In this document: piece after piece, positions 1-9,010 of the stretch
Layout: each line of letters starts with the position of its first letter
How positions within the stretch are numbered: the first letter of the stretch is position 1
Assembly: GCA_947259315.1 (NCBI GenBank)
Contig: CAMYLR010000006.1
Span: 9,655-73,654, forward strand
DNA: 64,000 nt
DNA from: an uncultured Gemmatimonadales bacterium
GTDB lineage: Bacteria > Gemmatimonadota > Gemmatimonadetes > JACCXV01 > JAHWKZ01
Direction of reading: 5' to 3'
Position numbers and translations under genes: made by a program
Notes under the pieces: model-generated
Database searches by the model: none
What the model was told of the DNA's origin: nothing
The model's input: only the letters and a program-made list of their open reading frames with translations

Positions 1-757
1 TACTCGCATCCCGAGATCCCAGCGATCCGGCGCCCAGCACAACCTCGGTCGATGTTCCTGCGCGTCGCGACTCGACGACGATCACACCGGCTCGAGCCCG
101 CGGCCCGTAGCGCGCCGAACGTGCGCCCACCTCGACCGTCACCGATTCGACGCTGCTGACAGAGACGGTGCTCAGGTCGGCGGCGCCGGTCACCGGATCG
201 TTGATCGCCACGCCATCGAGCAACACCAACACGCCCCCCGCACCACTGCCGCGGATCATGGCGTACTCCGGTCCCGCGAGACCCGTCCGTCGAACCACCA
301 CGCCGGGCACACGGTCGATTAAGTCACCCACCGTCGTCGCTCCCGACCGTTCGATCGCAGCCCGATCAAGCTGAAAGCCAGCCGCGTCGCGATTCAGGCT
401 CTGAGCGACCACCGGGTCGACCGCGACCGTGGCGACCGTCAGCTCAACCGTGACCCGCGTGATTCGCCCATGAGCGACTTTGACAGTGATCTCGCTTGAC
501 CGGTAGCCCAACCGCTGAACGCGGATCACGTGCGTACCCGAACTGATGGCTTTGAAACGAAACTCGCCGTCAGAGCCCGCGGTGGTCATGAGCCCCAATT
601 CCGCCGCCTCGACTGTCGCGAACGGTACTACGTGCCGGGTTTCGCGATCGACGATCGTGCCCACGATCTCGCCCGGCCACTGGGCAGCCGCGCCGTCGCC
701 GATCGCAACATCAAGCGATGGGGCCACCACCACCGCGAGGAGGAGCAACCGGCGCAT
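1..757 (-). CDS. TonB-dependent outer-membrane receptor, N-terminal part (probable cobalamin/corrinoid receptor)
   Basis: Only the first ~252 residues are inside the window; the frame stays open to the left edge. It starts MRRLLLLAVVV, a signal peptide. A carboxypeptidase-regulatory-like beta-sandwich follows (GTIVDRETRHVVPFATVEAA), then the start of a TonB plug (DLIDRVPGVVVRRTGLAG, later YAMIRGSGAGGVLVLLDGV). The ATG overlaps the stop of the ABC ATPase gene by one base (TGATG), so it is the last gene seen of the riboswitch-controlled btuF-btuC-btuD unit. The vitamin B12 substrate is inferred from that context; the plug alone does not show it. The beta-barrel is outside the window. Confidence 0.85.
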   Translation of the reverse strand, partial: MRRLLLLAVVVAPSLDVAIGDGAAAQWPGEIVGTIVDRETRHVVPFATVEAAELGLMTTAGSDGEFRFKAISSGTHVIRVQRLGYRSSEITVKVAHGRITRVTVELTVATVAVDPVVAQSLNRDAAGFQLDRAAIERSGATTVGDLIDRVPGVVVRRTGLAGPEYAMIRGSGAGGVLVLLDGVAINDPVTGAADLSTVSVSSVESVTVEVGARSARYGPRARAGVIVVESRRAGTSTEVVLGAGSLGSRDAS

Positions 758-1581
758 CACGAAGCTGACTCCGGATGCAGCGGTACTACCTGGGGAGCGC
801 CTCGGTCACGACCCGGGCCGGGGTGCGGCACCACTCTGACGGGCCAGCCGTAAACCTCGCTCAGCGTGCGCTCATCGAGCACCGACTCCGGCGCTCCGTC
901 GGCCGCCACCCGGCCACGATGCAAGAGGATCACCCGATCCGCGTAGCGGGCCGCGAGGTTCAGGTTGTGGGTCGAGAGCAGCACGGTTGTCCGCTTGGCC
1001 GCCTCGGCCCTCAGAAGCTCCCATATCGACATCTCGCTGGCGATATCGAGTGCAGCGGTCGGCTCATCCAGCGCTAGCGCGAGCGGCTCCTGCGCCAGCG
1101 CCCGGGCCAGCCTGGCCCGCTGACGCTCGCCGCCCGACAGCGTCACGAACGATCGGTCCGCCAGTGTGTCGACTCGACACCGCTCAAGGGCGTCCTCGAT
1201 CGCGCGGAGGTCGTCCGCTCCGGGTCGACGCCACGCACCGAGATGAGGATAGCGTCCCATCGCCACCAGCTCGCGCACCGTCACCGGAAACGCGGGCTCC
1301 TCGTGCTGGGCCATGATGCCAACGCGACGTGCGATTTCGAGTGCACTCCACGCCGCCAGTTTGCGCCCCAGAAGCTCCGTTTCCCCGCGGTTCGGTTCAC
1401 GCGCACCAACCAGCAATCGAATGAGCGTCGATTTCCCAGACCCGTTGGGCCCAACCAGCGCAACGATCTCGCCTGTCGTCACACCGAGCGTGGCCTCGTC
1501 GATCGCTTCTCGATCCCCGCTTGGATATCGATACCCGAGCCGAGTGGCGCGCCACACGATGTCGTTCTGCCTCAACTTCAT
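757..1581 (-). CDS. btuD: Cobalamin/iron-siderophore-type ABC transporter ATP-binding protein
   Basis: This is the 274-residue ATPase of a type II (BtuCD/FecCD-like) importer. Visible are Walker A GPNGSGKST, the Q-loop region around QHEEPAF, signature LSGGERQRARL, Walker B LALALDEPTA and H-loop STHNLN. The frame is open about 63 codons further upstream, inside btuC. The ATG at 1581 is chosen because it overlaps the btuC stop as ATGA, the usual layout here, and begins just before the domain. It would supply ATP-driven uptake across the inner membrane with BtuC and BtuF. B12 specificity is inferred from the cobalamin riboswitch upstream; the ATPase itself cannot distinguish B12 from siderophore systems. 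Confidence 0.9.
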   Translation of the reverse strand: MKLRQNDIVWRATRLGYRYPSGDREAIDEATLGVTTGEIVALVGPNGSGKSTLIRLLVGAREPNRGETELLGRKLAAWSALEIARRVGIMAQHEEPAFPVTVRELVAMGRYPHLGAWRRPGADDLRAIEDALERCRVDTLADRSFVTLSGGERQRARLARALAQEPLALALDEPTAALDIASEMSIWELLRAEAAKRTTVLLSTHNLNLAARYADRVILLHRGRVAADGAPESVLDERTLSEVYGWPVRVVPHPGPGRDRGAPQVVPLHPESAS

Positions 1582-2576
1582 GCCGGCGCCTGGCGCGTCT
1601 GGCGCCGTAAGACGAGAACAAAAAATGGCACCCCGACAAAGGCTGTAATGACACCCAACGGCAGTTCCCCGGGTGCCGTGATCACGCGGGCCAGCGTATC
1701 GGCCAAGGGCAAAAAGGCCGCCCCGACGAGCAGCGTCGCGGGCAATAGGAACCGATGTCCACCACCCCACAGCAGACGCACAGTGTGGGGCACGAACAAA
1801 CCGACGAACCCGATGCCGCCAGCCGCCACGACCGCACCGGCGGTCAGCAACGACGCGATCAGGTAGGCCAACAGACGGACCCGTTGAACGGGGACACCGA
1901 GAAATCCGGCTGTCTCTTCACCGTGTGCGATCAGATCGAAAGACCGTGACAGCCCGAGCAGCATGATCGATGCGCCGCCGAGCGCAAGCCCCAACATCCA
2001 CACCAACCGCCAACTGGCACCGCCGAGGCCGCCCATCATCCAGAACACCGCCGCGCGAAACGCTTCCGCCTCCTGAAAGCTGAGCGCCAACAGGATACAG
2101 GCATTGAAAAACGTACCGGCAACAACACCCGACAGAAGCAGCACCCGAACATCGAGTCGGCGCTCGACGTTAGTCGCGATCCTGAGCACGAGTGCGATCG
2201 CCAGCGCCGCACCAATGAGCGCCGAAACCGGCAACGACCAGGCGGCTGCGCCGGCCCAGCCCGCACCGATCGCGACGACCGCGCCAACCGCGGCTCCACC
2301 CGAAACGCCCAGCACATACGGATCGGCGAGCGGGTTTCTGAGGAGCGCCTGAAACGTGGCGCCAGCCAGACCCAGGGCGCCGCCGACAAGCGCCGCCAGC
2401 ACCGCCCTCGGGAGTCGAAGATCGCGAGTGATCGCGACGGCGATGGGGTCCCCATCACCCGAGAGGCCCTCCCAGACGCCACCCCACCCCAGGCCGACGG
2501 CTCCAAAACGGAGGCTCACAGCGATCGCAGCTGCCACAGCCAGGGCCAGGGCGGCGAGCACGAAGCCACGGCTCAT
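1578..2576 (-). CDS. btuC: Cobalamin-type ABC transporter permease (FecCD family)
   Basis: A 332-residue hydrophobic protein of FecCD/BtuC length with about ten membrane segments. It carries family motifs such as RDLRLPRAVLAALVGGALG, NPLADPYVLGVSGGAAVGA and GGIGFVGLFVPH. The start at 2576 overlaps the btuF stop as ATGA; another ATG four codons upstream is possible. The end overlaps btuD as ATGA, so the three transport genes are probably translationally coupled. The role is a transmembrane channel for corrinoid import, with the substrate inferred from the riboswitch. Confidence 0.92.
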   Translation of the reverse strand: MSRGFVLAALALAVAAAIAVSLRFGAVGLGWGGVWEGLSGDGDPIAVAITRDLRLPRAVLAALVGGALGLAGATFQALLRNPLADPYVLGVSGGAAVGAVVAIGAGWAGAAAWSLPVSALIGAALAIALVLRIATNVERRLDVRVLLLSGVVAGTFFNACILLALSFQEAEAFRAAVFWMMGGLGGASWRLVWMLGLALGGASIMLLGLSRSFDLIAHGEETAGFLGVPVQRVRLLAYLIASLLTAGAVVAAGGIGFVGLFVPHTVRLLWGGGHRFLLPATLLVGAAFLPLADTLARVITAPGELPLGVITAFVGVPFFVLVLRRQTRQAPA

Positions 2577-3460
2577 CGCGCCCCCCAAACATCGACCAAC
2601 GCGTCGTGGAGTGTCCTGGCGACGGTTCCCAGGTGGGGGCCAGGCCGATTCAACAAGTCAGTTGGAATGACCACAATCCGTCCTTCACGAACGGCGTCGA
2701 GATCACGCCAACCCGGTTGTTCGGAGAAAGCGCGCTCGACTTCGATCATGGTAGCGTCGGTCGGAACGACCAGGATGTCGGGTTGGGCGGCCAGTACGGC
2801 TTCGAGCGAGACCTCTGGCCAACCCTCGTGGAGCTCGCCAAACGCAGGGGCGCCACCGGCGATCTCGATCACCTGACCGATGAATGTGCGTCGACCCGCC
2901 GTTCTCGGCGGATCGCCTAGCAACGCGTAGAAAACGGTCGGTTTGGGGTGCCTGAGGCCTGCCACCGAGATGGCCACCAACGACTCGCGAACCTCAGCTG
3001 CCAAAACCGCCGCCCGATCCGGCAGATCGAGTAGGCTCCCCAACTCGTCCAGCGACCGAAAGACACCCGTCGTATCCTCGATCGACGTCGCGTGGAACGC
3101 GATACCGCCAGCCTCTAGCCGCGATCGCAGACCGCGGTACTGGGCAGACTCCCAACCGATCACCAAATCGGGCTCGAGGGCGATCAGCGCTTCGAGGCTC
3201 GGATCGAGTCCCCCACCCACACTCGGGAGGTCGGCGATTTCAGGCGCCGTGTCGTAGCGTGTCCGGCCCACCAGCCGATCGGCAGCGTTTAGCGCGACGA
3301 TCGCATCGGTCATGCTCGGAACCAGCGATACCACACGCTGGGCCGGAGGTCGACCCGCAACTTCACCCTGCTCGGCGGCGGACTGCTGCGGTCGATCGCA
3401 GTTTGCCAACGCCAACGATGCCGCAGCGACAATCCAGAGAGGTCGGTTCGTGGTCGACAC
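2573..3460 (-). CDS. btuF: Periplasmic cobalamin-binding (BtuF-like) substrate-binding protein
   Basis: About 295 residues. The start is GTG at 3460, because the longer open frame (to 3649) runs through the riboswitch and its terminator hairpin and cannot be coding. The N-terminus gives a hydrophobic segment ending LALANC, a lipoprotein-like but non-canonical lipobox (Asn at -1). The body has BtuF/FepB-type features: QRVVSLVPSMTDAIVAL, ALIALEPDLVIGW and the C-terminal DLLNRPGPHLG. It would capture corrinoids in the periplasm and pass them to BtuCD. It is the first gene after the cobalamin riboswitch. Confidence 0.88.
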   Translation of the reverse strand: MSTTNRPLWIVAAASLALANCDRPQQSAAEQGEVAGRPPAQRVVSLVPSMTDAIVALNAADRLVGRTRYDTAPEIADLPSVGGGLDPSLEALIALEPDLVIGWESAQYRGLRSRLEAGGIAFHATSIEDTTGVFRSLDELGSLLDLPDRAAVLAAEVRESLVAISVAGLRHPKPTVFYALLGDPPRTAGRRTFIGQVIEIAGGAPAFGELHEGWPEVSLEAVLAAQPDILVVPTDATMIEVERAFSEQPGWRDLDAVREGRIVVIPTDLLNRPGPHLGTVARTLHDALVDVWGAR

Positions 3461-3479
3461 CTCACGCCCGATCGAGTCC

Positions 3480-3511
3480 AAAAAAAAAGCCTGCCCGCGG
3501 AGCGGACAGGC
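3480..3511 (-). terminator. Intrinsic terminator in the cobalamin-riboswitch leader
   Basis: On the minus strand a 10-bp stem (GCCTGTCCGC / GCGGGCAGGC, one G-U wobble) with a 3-base TCC loop is followed directly by a run of nine T residues. It lies about 65 bases after the riboswitch core and 20 bases before the btuF GTG. That is the position expected for the ligand-dependent transcription terminator of an OFF switch. Confidence 0.9.
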
Positions 3512-3576
3512 GAGGGAGACCGGGCGAGCCGACCTCTCGCCGCATCCCTCCCGCGAAGGATACTGACGGCGAGCGC

Positions 3577-3704
3577 TTCGAGGCAGGTCTCCTGGCTTTG
3601 GTCGCCCGGTCGGGCAACCGTCACAGTGGCGGGGCCGCTGCGGATTCACACCGCATTCCCATATTCTCCCATCGCCGACGATCGTCGTCGACAGGCACCT
3701 CGAA
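3577..3704 (-). promoter_or_regulatory. Cobalamin riboswitch (B12 element)
   Basis: The minus strand contains the B12 box GCCAGGAGACCTGCC (within 3581-3597). Upstream are the conserved core strings GGTGTGAATCCGC and CCCCGCCACTGTGACGG. The ends pair: TTCGAGG at 3704-3698 with CCTCGAA at 3583-3577, forming P1. A strong terminator and then btuF follow, so the element should shut off corrinoid import when adenosylcobalamin or a related ligand is plentiful. The core is compact at about 128 nt. Which cobalamin form is bound cannot be read by eye. Confidence 0.93.
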
Positions 3705-3749
3705 ACGACTATTGCGCTACGTCATTCGCACCTCACCGCTAAACGGTGT

Positions 3750-4250
3750 TTACAGCGAAAAGCGCCCAAAATCTTCCGGGTTCATGCGTCGCAGATACTC
3801 TTTCAGATCTTCCGGCTCGTACGCCTCTTCCTCAACCTCACCCACCTCGTCGGCGGTGTGGTCGAGCAGCGTTTCAGAGGCGTAGATCGGAGCATTCAAG
3901 CGCAGCGCCAGGGCGATCGAATCGCTCGGACGCGCATCGATCGAAATCACATCTTCGGCATTCTGAACGAAAACTTGTGCGTAATAGGTGTTGTTCTTGA
4001 GCGCACCGATGATGACTTGGGTGAGCTCGCCGTGAAGCGCGCGAACGATGTTCTTCATGAGGTCATGTGTCAGCGGCCGTGAGAACTTTACGCCCGCCAA
4101 CTCAGTAGCGATGGCGCTGGCCTCGCTCGGCCCGATCCAGATCGGCAGGTACCGGTCACCGTCCTTCTCTTTGAGGATGACGATCGGCGACTGGGTCGAG
4201 GAGTCGATCCCAAGACTCGCTACGCTGACTTCGATGACTTCGTTCTCCAC
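3750..4250 (-). CDS. Bifunctional-nuclease family (DUF151/BFN) protein
   Basis: A 166-residue protein matching the BFN/DUF151 family: SVASLGIDSSTQSPIVIL, then DGDRYLPIWIGPSEASAIA, LTHDLMKNIV and DARPSDSIALALRLNAPI. An acidic C-terminal tail (EVGEVEEEAYEPEDLKEYL) follows. Characterised BFN proteins have been reported with RNase/DNase activity; the function here is not proven. The start is GTG at 4250 with an AAGGGG ribosome site. It has its own predicted sigma-54 promoter, separate from ahcY upstream. Confidence 0.88.
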   Translation of the reverse strand: MENEVIEVSVASLGIDSSTQSPIVILKEKDGDRYLPIWIGPSEASAIATELAGVKFSRPLTHDLMKNIVRALHGELTQVIIGALKNNTYYAQVFVQNAEDVISIDARPSDSIALALRLNAPIYASETLLDHTADEVGEVEEEAYEPEDLKEYLRRMNPEDFGRFSL

Positions 4251-4275
4251 GGCTACCCCTTTCTAGCGCTTCAAC

Positions 4276-4291
4276 TGCAACATAAATGCCA
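4276..4291 (-). promoter_or_regulatory. Predicted sigma-54 (-24/-12) promoter of the DUF151 gene
   Basis: The minus strand reads TGGCATTTATGTTGCA, against the consensus TGGCACGN4TTGCW. GG (-25/-24) is at 4290-4289 and GC (-13/-12) at 4278-4277, with exactly ten bases between. The start point would be near 4265, 15 bases before the GTG and just upstream of the AAGGGG ribosome site. TGGCA and TTGCA are both exact; only the C and G after TGGCA differ. Confidence 0.6.
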
Positions 4292-4293
4292 TC

Positions 4294-4318
4294 CCACGGC
4301 AGGGACAACCTGCCGTGG
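4294..4318 (-). terminator. Hairpin between ahcY and the DUF151 gene (possible terminator)
   Basis: A perfect 10-bp inverted repeat (CCACGGCAGG / CCTGCCGTGG) with a five-base loop lies 17 bases after the ahcY stop. No T-run follows on either strand, so it would be a Rho-independent terminator only in a loose sense; an mRNA-end or processing hairpin is equally possible. It lies immediately upstream of the predicted sigma-54 promoter, so an operator role cannot be excluded. Confidence 0.45.
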
Positions 4319-4335
4319 ACGATGACCAGGGGTGC

Positions 4336-5706
<1,371 letters not shown>

Positions 5707-5715
5707 TCAATGGTG

Positions 5716-6921
5716 TTATGAGATCGCTGCCTTCAGATCTTCGGCGCGGTCAGTGAGCTCCCACGTAAACAGACCGTCTACCGGCTCGCGGCCAAAATGC
5801 CCGTACGCGGCCGTCGGCTGGTAAATCGGCCGACGAAGGTCGAGCGCCTTGATGATCGCCAGAGGACGCAGGTCCCACACCTCGAGCGCCTTCTCCGCCA
5901 ACACACTGTCCGCGACTACACCGGTACCAAATGTGTCTATCATGACGCTGACCGGCTCGGCTACTCCGATCGCGTACGCGAGCTGAACCTCGCATCGCTG
6001 TGCGAGACCCGCCGCCACGATGTTCTTGGCCACCCATCGGGCGGCATACGTCGCAGACCGATCGACCTTGGTTGGATCCTTGCCGCTAAAGGCGCCACCG
6101 CCATGGCGGCCGAGGCCACCGTAGGTGTCGACGATGATCTTGCGTCCAGTCAGCCCCGCATCGCCCTGCGGTCCGCCTATGACAAACCGTCCGGTCGGAT
6201 TGACGTGAATCGTGAGTTCGTTCTCGTCGTACATGCCCCTCGGGAGTACCGGCTCGATGACCTCCTTGCGGATCTCCGCCTGAATCTCTTCTGGCGAGAC
6301 CTCGTCCTCGTCAGCGGTCTGCGTCGACACGACCACCGTTTGGATCTCTCGCGCTCGGCCTTCGTCGTATTCAACCGTCACCTGGCTCTTCCCGTCCGGC
6401 CTCACCCATGGCAACGTTCCGTCTTTGCGCTTGTCAGCTAGTCGATGCGTGAGCGCGTGCGCCAACGCAATCGGCAACGGCATCAACTCGGACGTTTCAT
6501 CGGTCGCGTAGCCGAACATCATCCCCTGATCGCCAGCTCCCTCACGATCGACCCCCATGCTGATGTCGGGTGATTGCCGGTCGATTGTGACCATCACCCC
6601 ACAGGTGTCCGCATCAAACCCCATCCGTGCGTCGGTGTAGCCGATCTGACGAACCGTGTCGCGGGCGACCTGGGCCACCGGGATGTACGCCTCCGTTGTG
6701 ATCTCTCCCGCCACCACAATCAAACCAGTTGTGACCAATGTCTCGCACGCGACCCGACTGGTGGGATCATCGGCCAACGCCATATCCAAGACCCCGTCCG
6801 AGATTTGGTCGGCGATCTTATCGGGGTGCCCTTCAGTTACCGATTCCGACGTAAACAGGAACCGGTCGGTCCTCACGCGATGGGGTGAAGCTGTCGCCAC
6901 TTCTTCCTTCGTTTTTAGCAT
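5716..6921 (-). CDS. metK: S-adenosylmethionine synthetase
   Basis: A 401-residue methionine adenosyltransferase. Family motifs are [30 protein letters not shown] and the P-loop-like [17 protein letters not shown]. The start is the ATG at 6921, seven bases inside the previous gene and preceded by CGGAGTTGAT. The open frame continues 32 codons further up, but within the nucleotidyltransferase gene and with no family similarity. No SAM riboswitch is visible; expression probably depends on the upstream PTS-isomerase unit. Confidence 0.97.
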   Translation of the reverse strand: MLKTKEEVATASPHRVRTDRFLFTSESVTEGHPDKIADQISDGVLDMALADDPTSRVACETLVTTGLIVVAGEITTEAYIPVAQVARDTVRQIGYTDARMGFDADTCGVMVTIDRQSPDISMGVDREGAGDQGMMFGYATDETSELMPLPIALAHALTHRLADKRKDGTLPWVRPDGKSQVTVEYDEGRAREIQTVVVSTQTADEDEVSPEEIQAEIRKEVIEPVLPRGMYDENELTIHVNPTGRFVIGGPQGDAGLTGRKIIVDTYGGLGRHGGGAFSGKDPTKVDRSATYAARWVAKNIVAAGLAQRCEVQLAYAIGVAEPVSVMIDTFGTGVVADSVLAEKALEVWDLRPLAIIKALDLRRPIYQPTAAYGHFGREPVDGLFTWELTDRAEDLKAAIS

Positions 6922-7901
6922 ATCAACTCCGATTTCTCTCCTAGATTGAGAACCACCGGTGCCGCTTCGAGGCGCGCGCCGGGACCGATTATCGAACCCT
7001 CGAGGACAAACCCACACACCGTTGCGTGATCGCCGATGATCGAGTCACGGATCACGGCGTCGCGCACGGTCACGCCACTCGACAATGAGACGTGTGGGCC
7101 GATGATCGCGTTCTCGATAACACAATCTGCTCCAACAAACACCGGTGTTATGAACTGCGCATCAACGCCCGACACATCGATCTCGGGCGGATTCCGATCG
7201 AGCAGCTCGCGATTTGTCGCCAGCAGTGTTTCGGGTTTCCCGCAATCGAACCAACCCCCGATGCTGTAGGGAACAAACCTCTCGCCGGCGTCGATCATTC
7301 GCTGTAACGCATCCGTAAGCTGATACTCGCCGCGGGTTGTGTCGCCTTCATCGACGAGGCTCGCCATGGCCGATCGCAACAACTCAGCGTCGCGGACGAA
7401 ATACAGACCCGCCAAAGCCAGGTTCCCCTTCGGCTCGGTCGGCTTCTCAACCACCCTGACCACGCTCTCTCCAGCCGAGTCCAACTCGACGATCCCAAAT
7501 CGCTCTGGATCTGGCACCGCGCGCACCCCCAACGCGTGATCCGGAGACGACACTATGTCATCGTAATCCACGTCAAAGACCGTGTCCCCGAGCACAACCA
7601 GCGCCGGTTCGTGATCCTCCGGTTCCAGCGCCGTCAACACGGCGTGTCCAAGACCGAGCTGATCGTGCTGCCAGACGATCTCGACCGGCAATTCTGGAAA
7701 CGCCTCGTTCACGTAAGCTTCGATCGAATCCCCTCGATACCCGACCACCAGCCGGACCTCAGACGCCCCAAGAGACGCGACATCGGCCAAGATGTGGCCG
7801 ATGATCGGCCGCCCCGCGACCGGCAGCATCACCTTTGGTACCGTGTGTGTGTGGGGGCGCAGCCGGGTGCCTTGTCCGGCTGCCGGAATAATGATCTTCA
7901 C
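6915..7901 (-). CDS. Sugar-1-phosphate nucleotidyltransferase with hexapeptide-repeat tail
   Basis: 328 residues. The N-terminal nucleotidyltransferase domain has the signature [19 protein letters not shown] with catalytic Arg/Lys, then [12 protein letters not shown] and [16 protein letters not shown]. The last ~90 residues are a left-handed beta-helix type repeat ([34 protein letters not shown]). It resembles RmlA/GlmU-N enzymes that make NDP-sugars, but which base and sugar are used cannot be told. It starts with GTG nine bases after the PGI/PMI gene, so a fructose-6-P/mannose-6-P to sugar-nucleotide route is plausible. Confidence 0.85.
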   Translation of the reverse strand: MKIIIPAAGQGTRLRPHTHTVPKVMLPVAGRPIIGHILADVASLGASEVRLVVGYRGDSIEAYVNEAFPELPVEIVWQHDQLGLGHAVLTALEPEDHEPALVVLGDTVFDVDYDDIVSSPDHALGVRAVPDPERFGIVELDSAGESVVRVVEKPTEPKGNLALAGLYFVRDAELLRSAMASLVDEGDTTRGEYQLTDALQRMIDAGERFVPYSIGGWFDCGKPETLLATNRELLDRNPPEIDVSGVDAQFITPVFVGADCVIENAIIGPHVSLSSGVTVRDAVIRDSIIGDHATVCGFVLEGSIIGPGARLEAAPVVLNLGEKSELIC

Positions 7902-7909
7902 TGACTTGT

Positions 7910-9010
7910 TTAGCCTTTGAGTTTGTCTTTCAGAGCGTCGATCGAAGCTACGGGCGTGGGGTTCTGCCCGTTGATGATTGAAACAATGAAACTAGTGCAA
8001 TCGCCCAGGTAACACAACTCGAGCATACCCTCGATTGGCACGTCGCGGGCAGTCACTACTCGGTGCTGGCCGGCCACCCGGCCACGGCAATAATCGTGCA
8101 CAAAATCAAACCGGCGGCGGACCTGTGGATGGTCCCACGGCGTCTCCAAATGGACCAGCACCATATCACGAACCACCGGGACACCACCCTCGAAACCCAC
8201 GATCTCATTGTGGTTTTGTTCCGGTAGCTCGCCTGAATAGGCAGGGATCTTCCCGTTCTCATTGAGTTGCGCCTTCCAACGTGCCGCAGCTGCAATCGAC
8301 ATCGGATGACCGCCGTAAACGATCGGCAGCCGATTGATCATCGAGGCCGCTATGTCGAGCGCTGGATTGTCGTCCGACCACGCCAGCCACTCTTCGGCGC
8401 GTGGCCGCAGCCGTTCGCCGGCACCGTGCAATCGATCCGCCTCGGCTTCTGCGTCCAGGACCGGATCCAATCGGGCCATCGCCAAGGCCACCGCCGACAG
8501 CGAGTGGCCAAGCGCTGCCCGAGGCGGGAAACCAGCCGGCAACGCGAGCCACGGATCACCGGCGGCGCGTGCCATCTGTGCGATTCGACCACCGGTTGCG
8601 ATCGCTATCACCGCTAGGCCGCGCTGCTGCGCGGCCTCGTAACAAGCGATCGTCTCTTCGGTGTTACCCGAGTACGACGATACGATTAGCGTCGTGCCCT
8701 CATCAAGCCATGTCGGCAACTCGTAGCCTCGGATCACATACAGCGGTAGAGAACGCCGGTCAGCGGTCGAGGCAGCCACCAAGTCACCGCCGATCGCCGA
8801 GCCACCCATCCCTGCGACCGCAACCACGGTGGGTCCACTGATGGGCACGTCGAGAGATTTCACAAATGATGTGGCGCTATCGGTTCCAGCCGCGAGCTGA
8901 TCGGGAAAACCGGCGATGTGCGCGCGCATACCCTGCGCGTCGATTCCCGCTTCACGCTCGCGCCAAGCCTCAACGTCGGCCGCCGTCACGATCGCCGAGG
9001 GCGATCTCAC
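7910..9010 (-). CDS. Bifunctional phosphoglucose/phosphomannose isomerase
   Basis: A 366-residue SIS-fold enzyme of the archaeal/Aquifex-type PGI/PMI family, not the classical 550-residue PGI. Motifs are VAVAGMGGSAIGGDLVA, TTLIVSSYSGNTEETIACYE, GFPPRAALGHSLSAV and GKIPAYSGELPEQNHNEIVG. It would interconvert glucose-6-P or mannose-6-P with fructose-6-P. The GTG start overlaps the enzyme I stop as GTGA. A place directly after the PTS genes fits use of the PTS sugar phosphate. Confidence 0.88.
   Translation of the reverse strand: MRSPSAIVTAADVEAWREREAGIDAQGMRAHIAGFPDQLAAGTDSATSFVKSLDVPISGPTVVAVAGMGGSAIGGDLVAASTADRRSLPLYVIRGYELPTWLDEGTTLIVSSYSGNTEETIACYEAAQQRGLAVIAIATGGRIAQMARAAGDPWLALPAGFPPRAALGHSLSAVALAMARLDPVLDAEAEADRLHGAGERLRPRAEEWLAWSDDNPALDIAASMINRLPIVYGGHPMSIAAAARWKAQLNENGKIPAYSGELPEQNHNEIVGFEGGVPVVRDMVLVHLETPWDHPQVRRRFDFVHDYCRGRVAGQHRVVTARDVPIEGMLELCYLGDCTSFIVSIINGQNPTPVASIDALKDKLKG

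Noticed and set aside
3461-3649. N-terminal extension of the btuF frame
   Set aside because: The frame stays open but lies over the riboswitch B12 box and the terminator hairpin, so it is leader RNA.
3734-3748. CACCG-CTAAA-CGGTG hairpin after the DUF151 gene as terminator
   Set aside because: Only five base pairs and no T-run on the minus strand.
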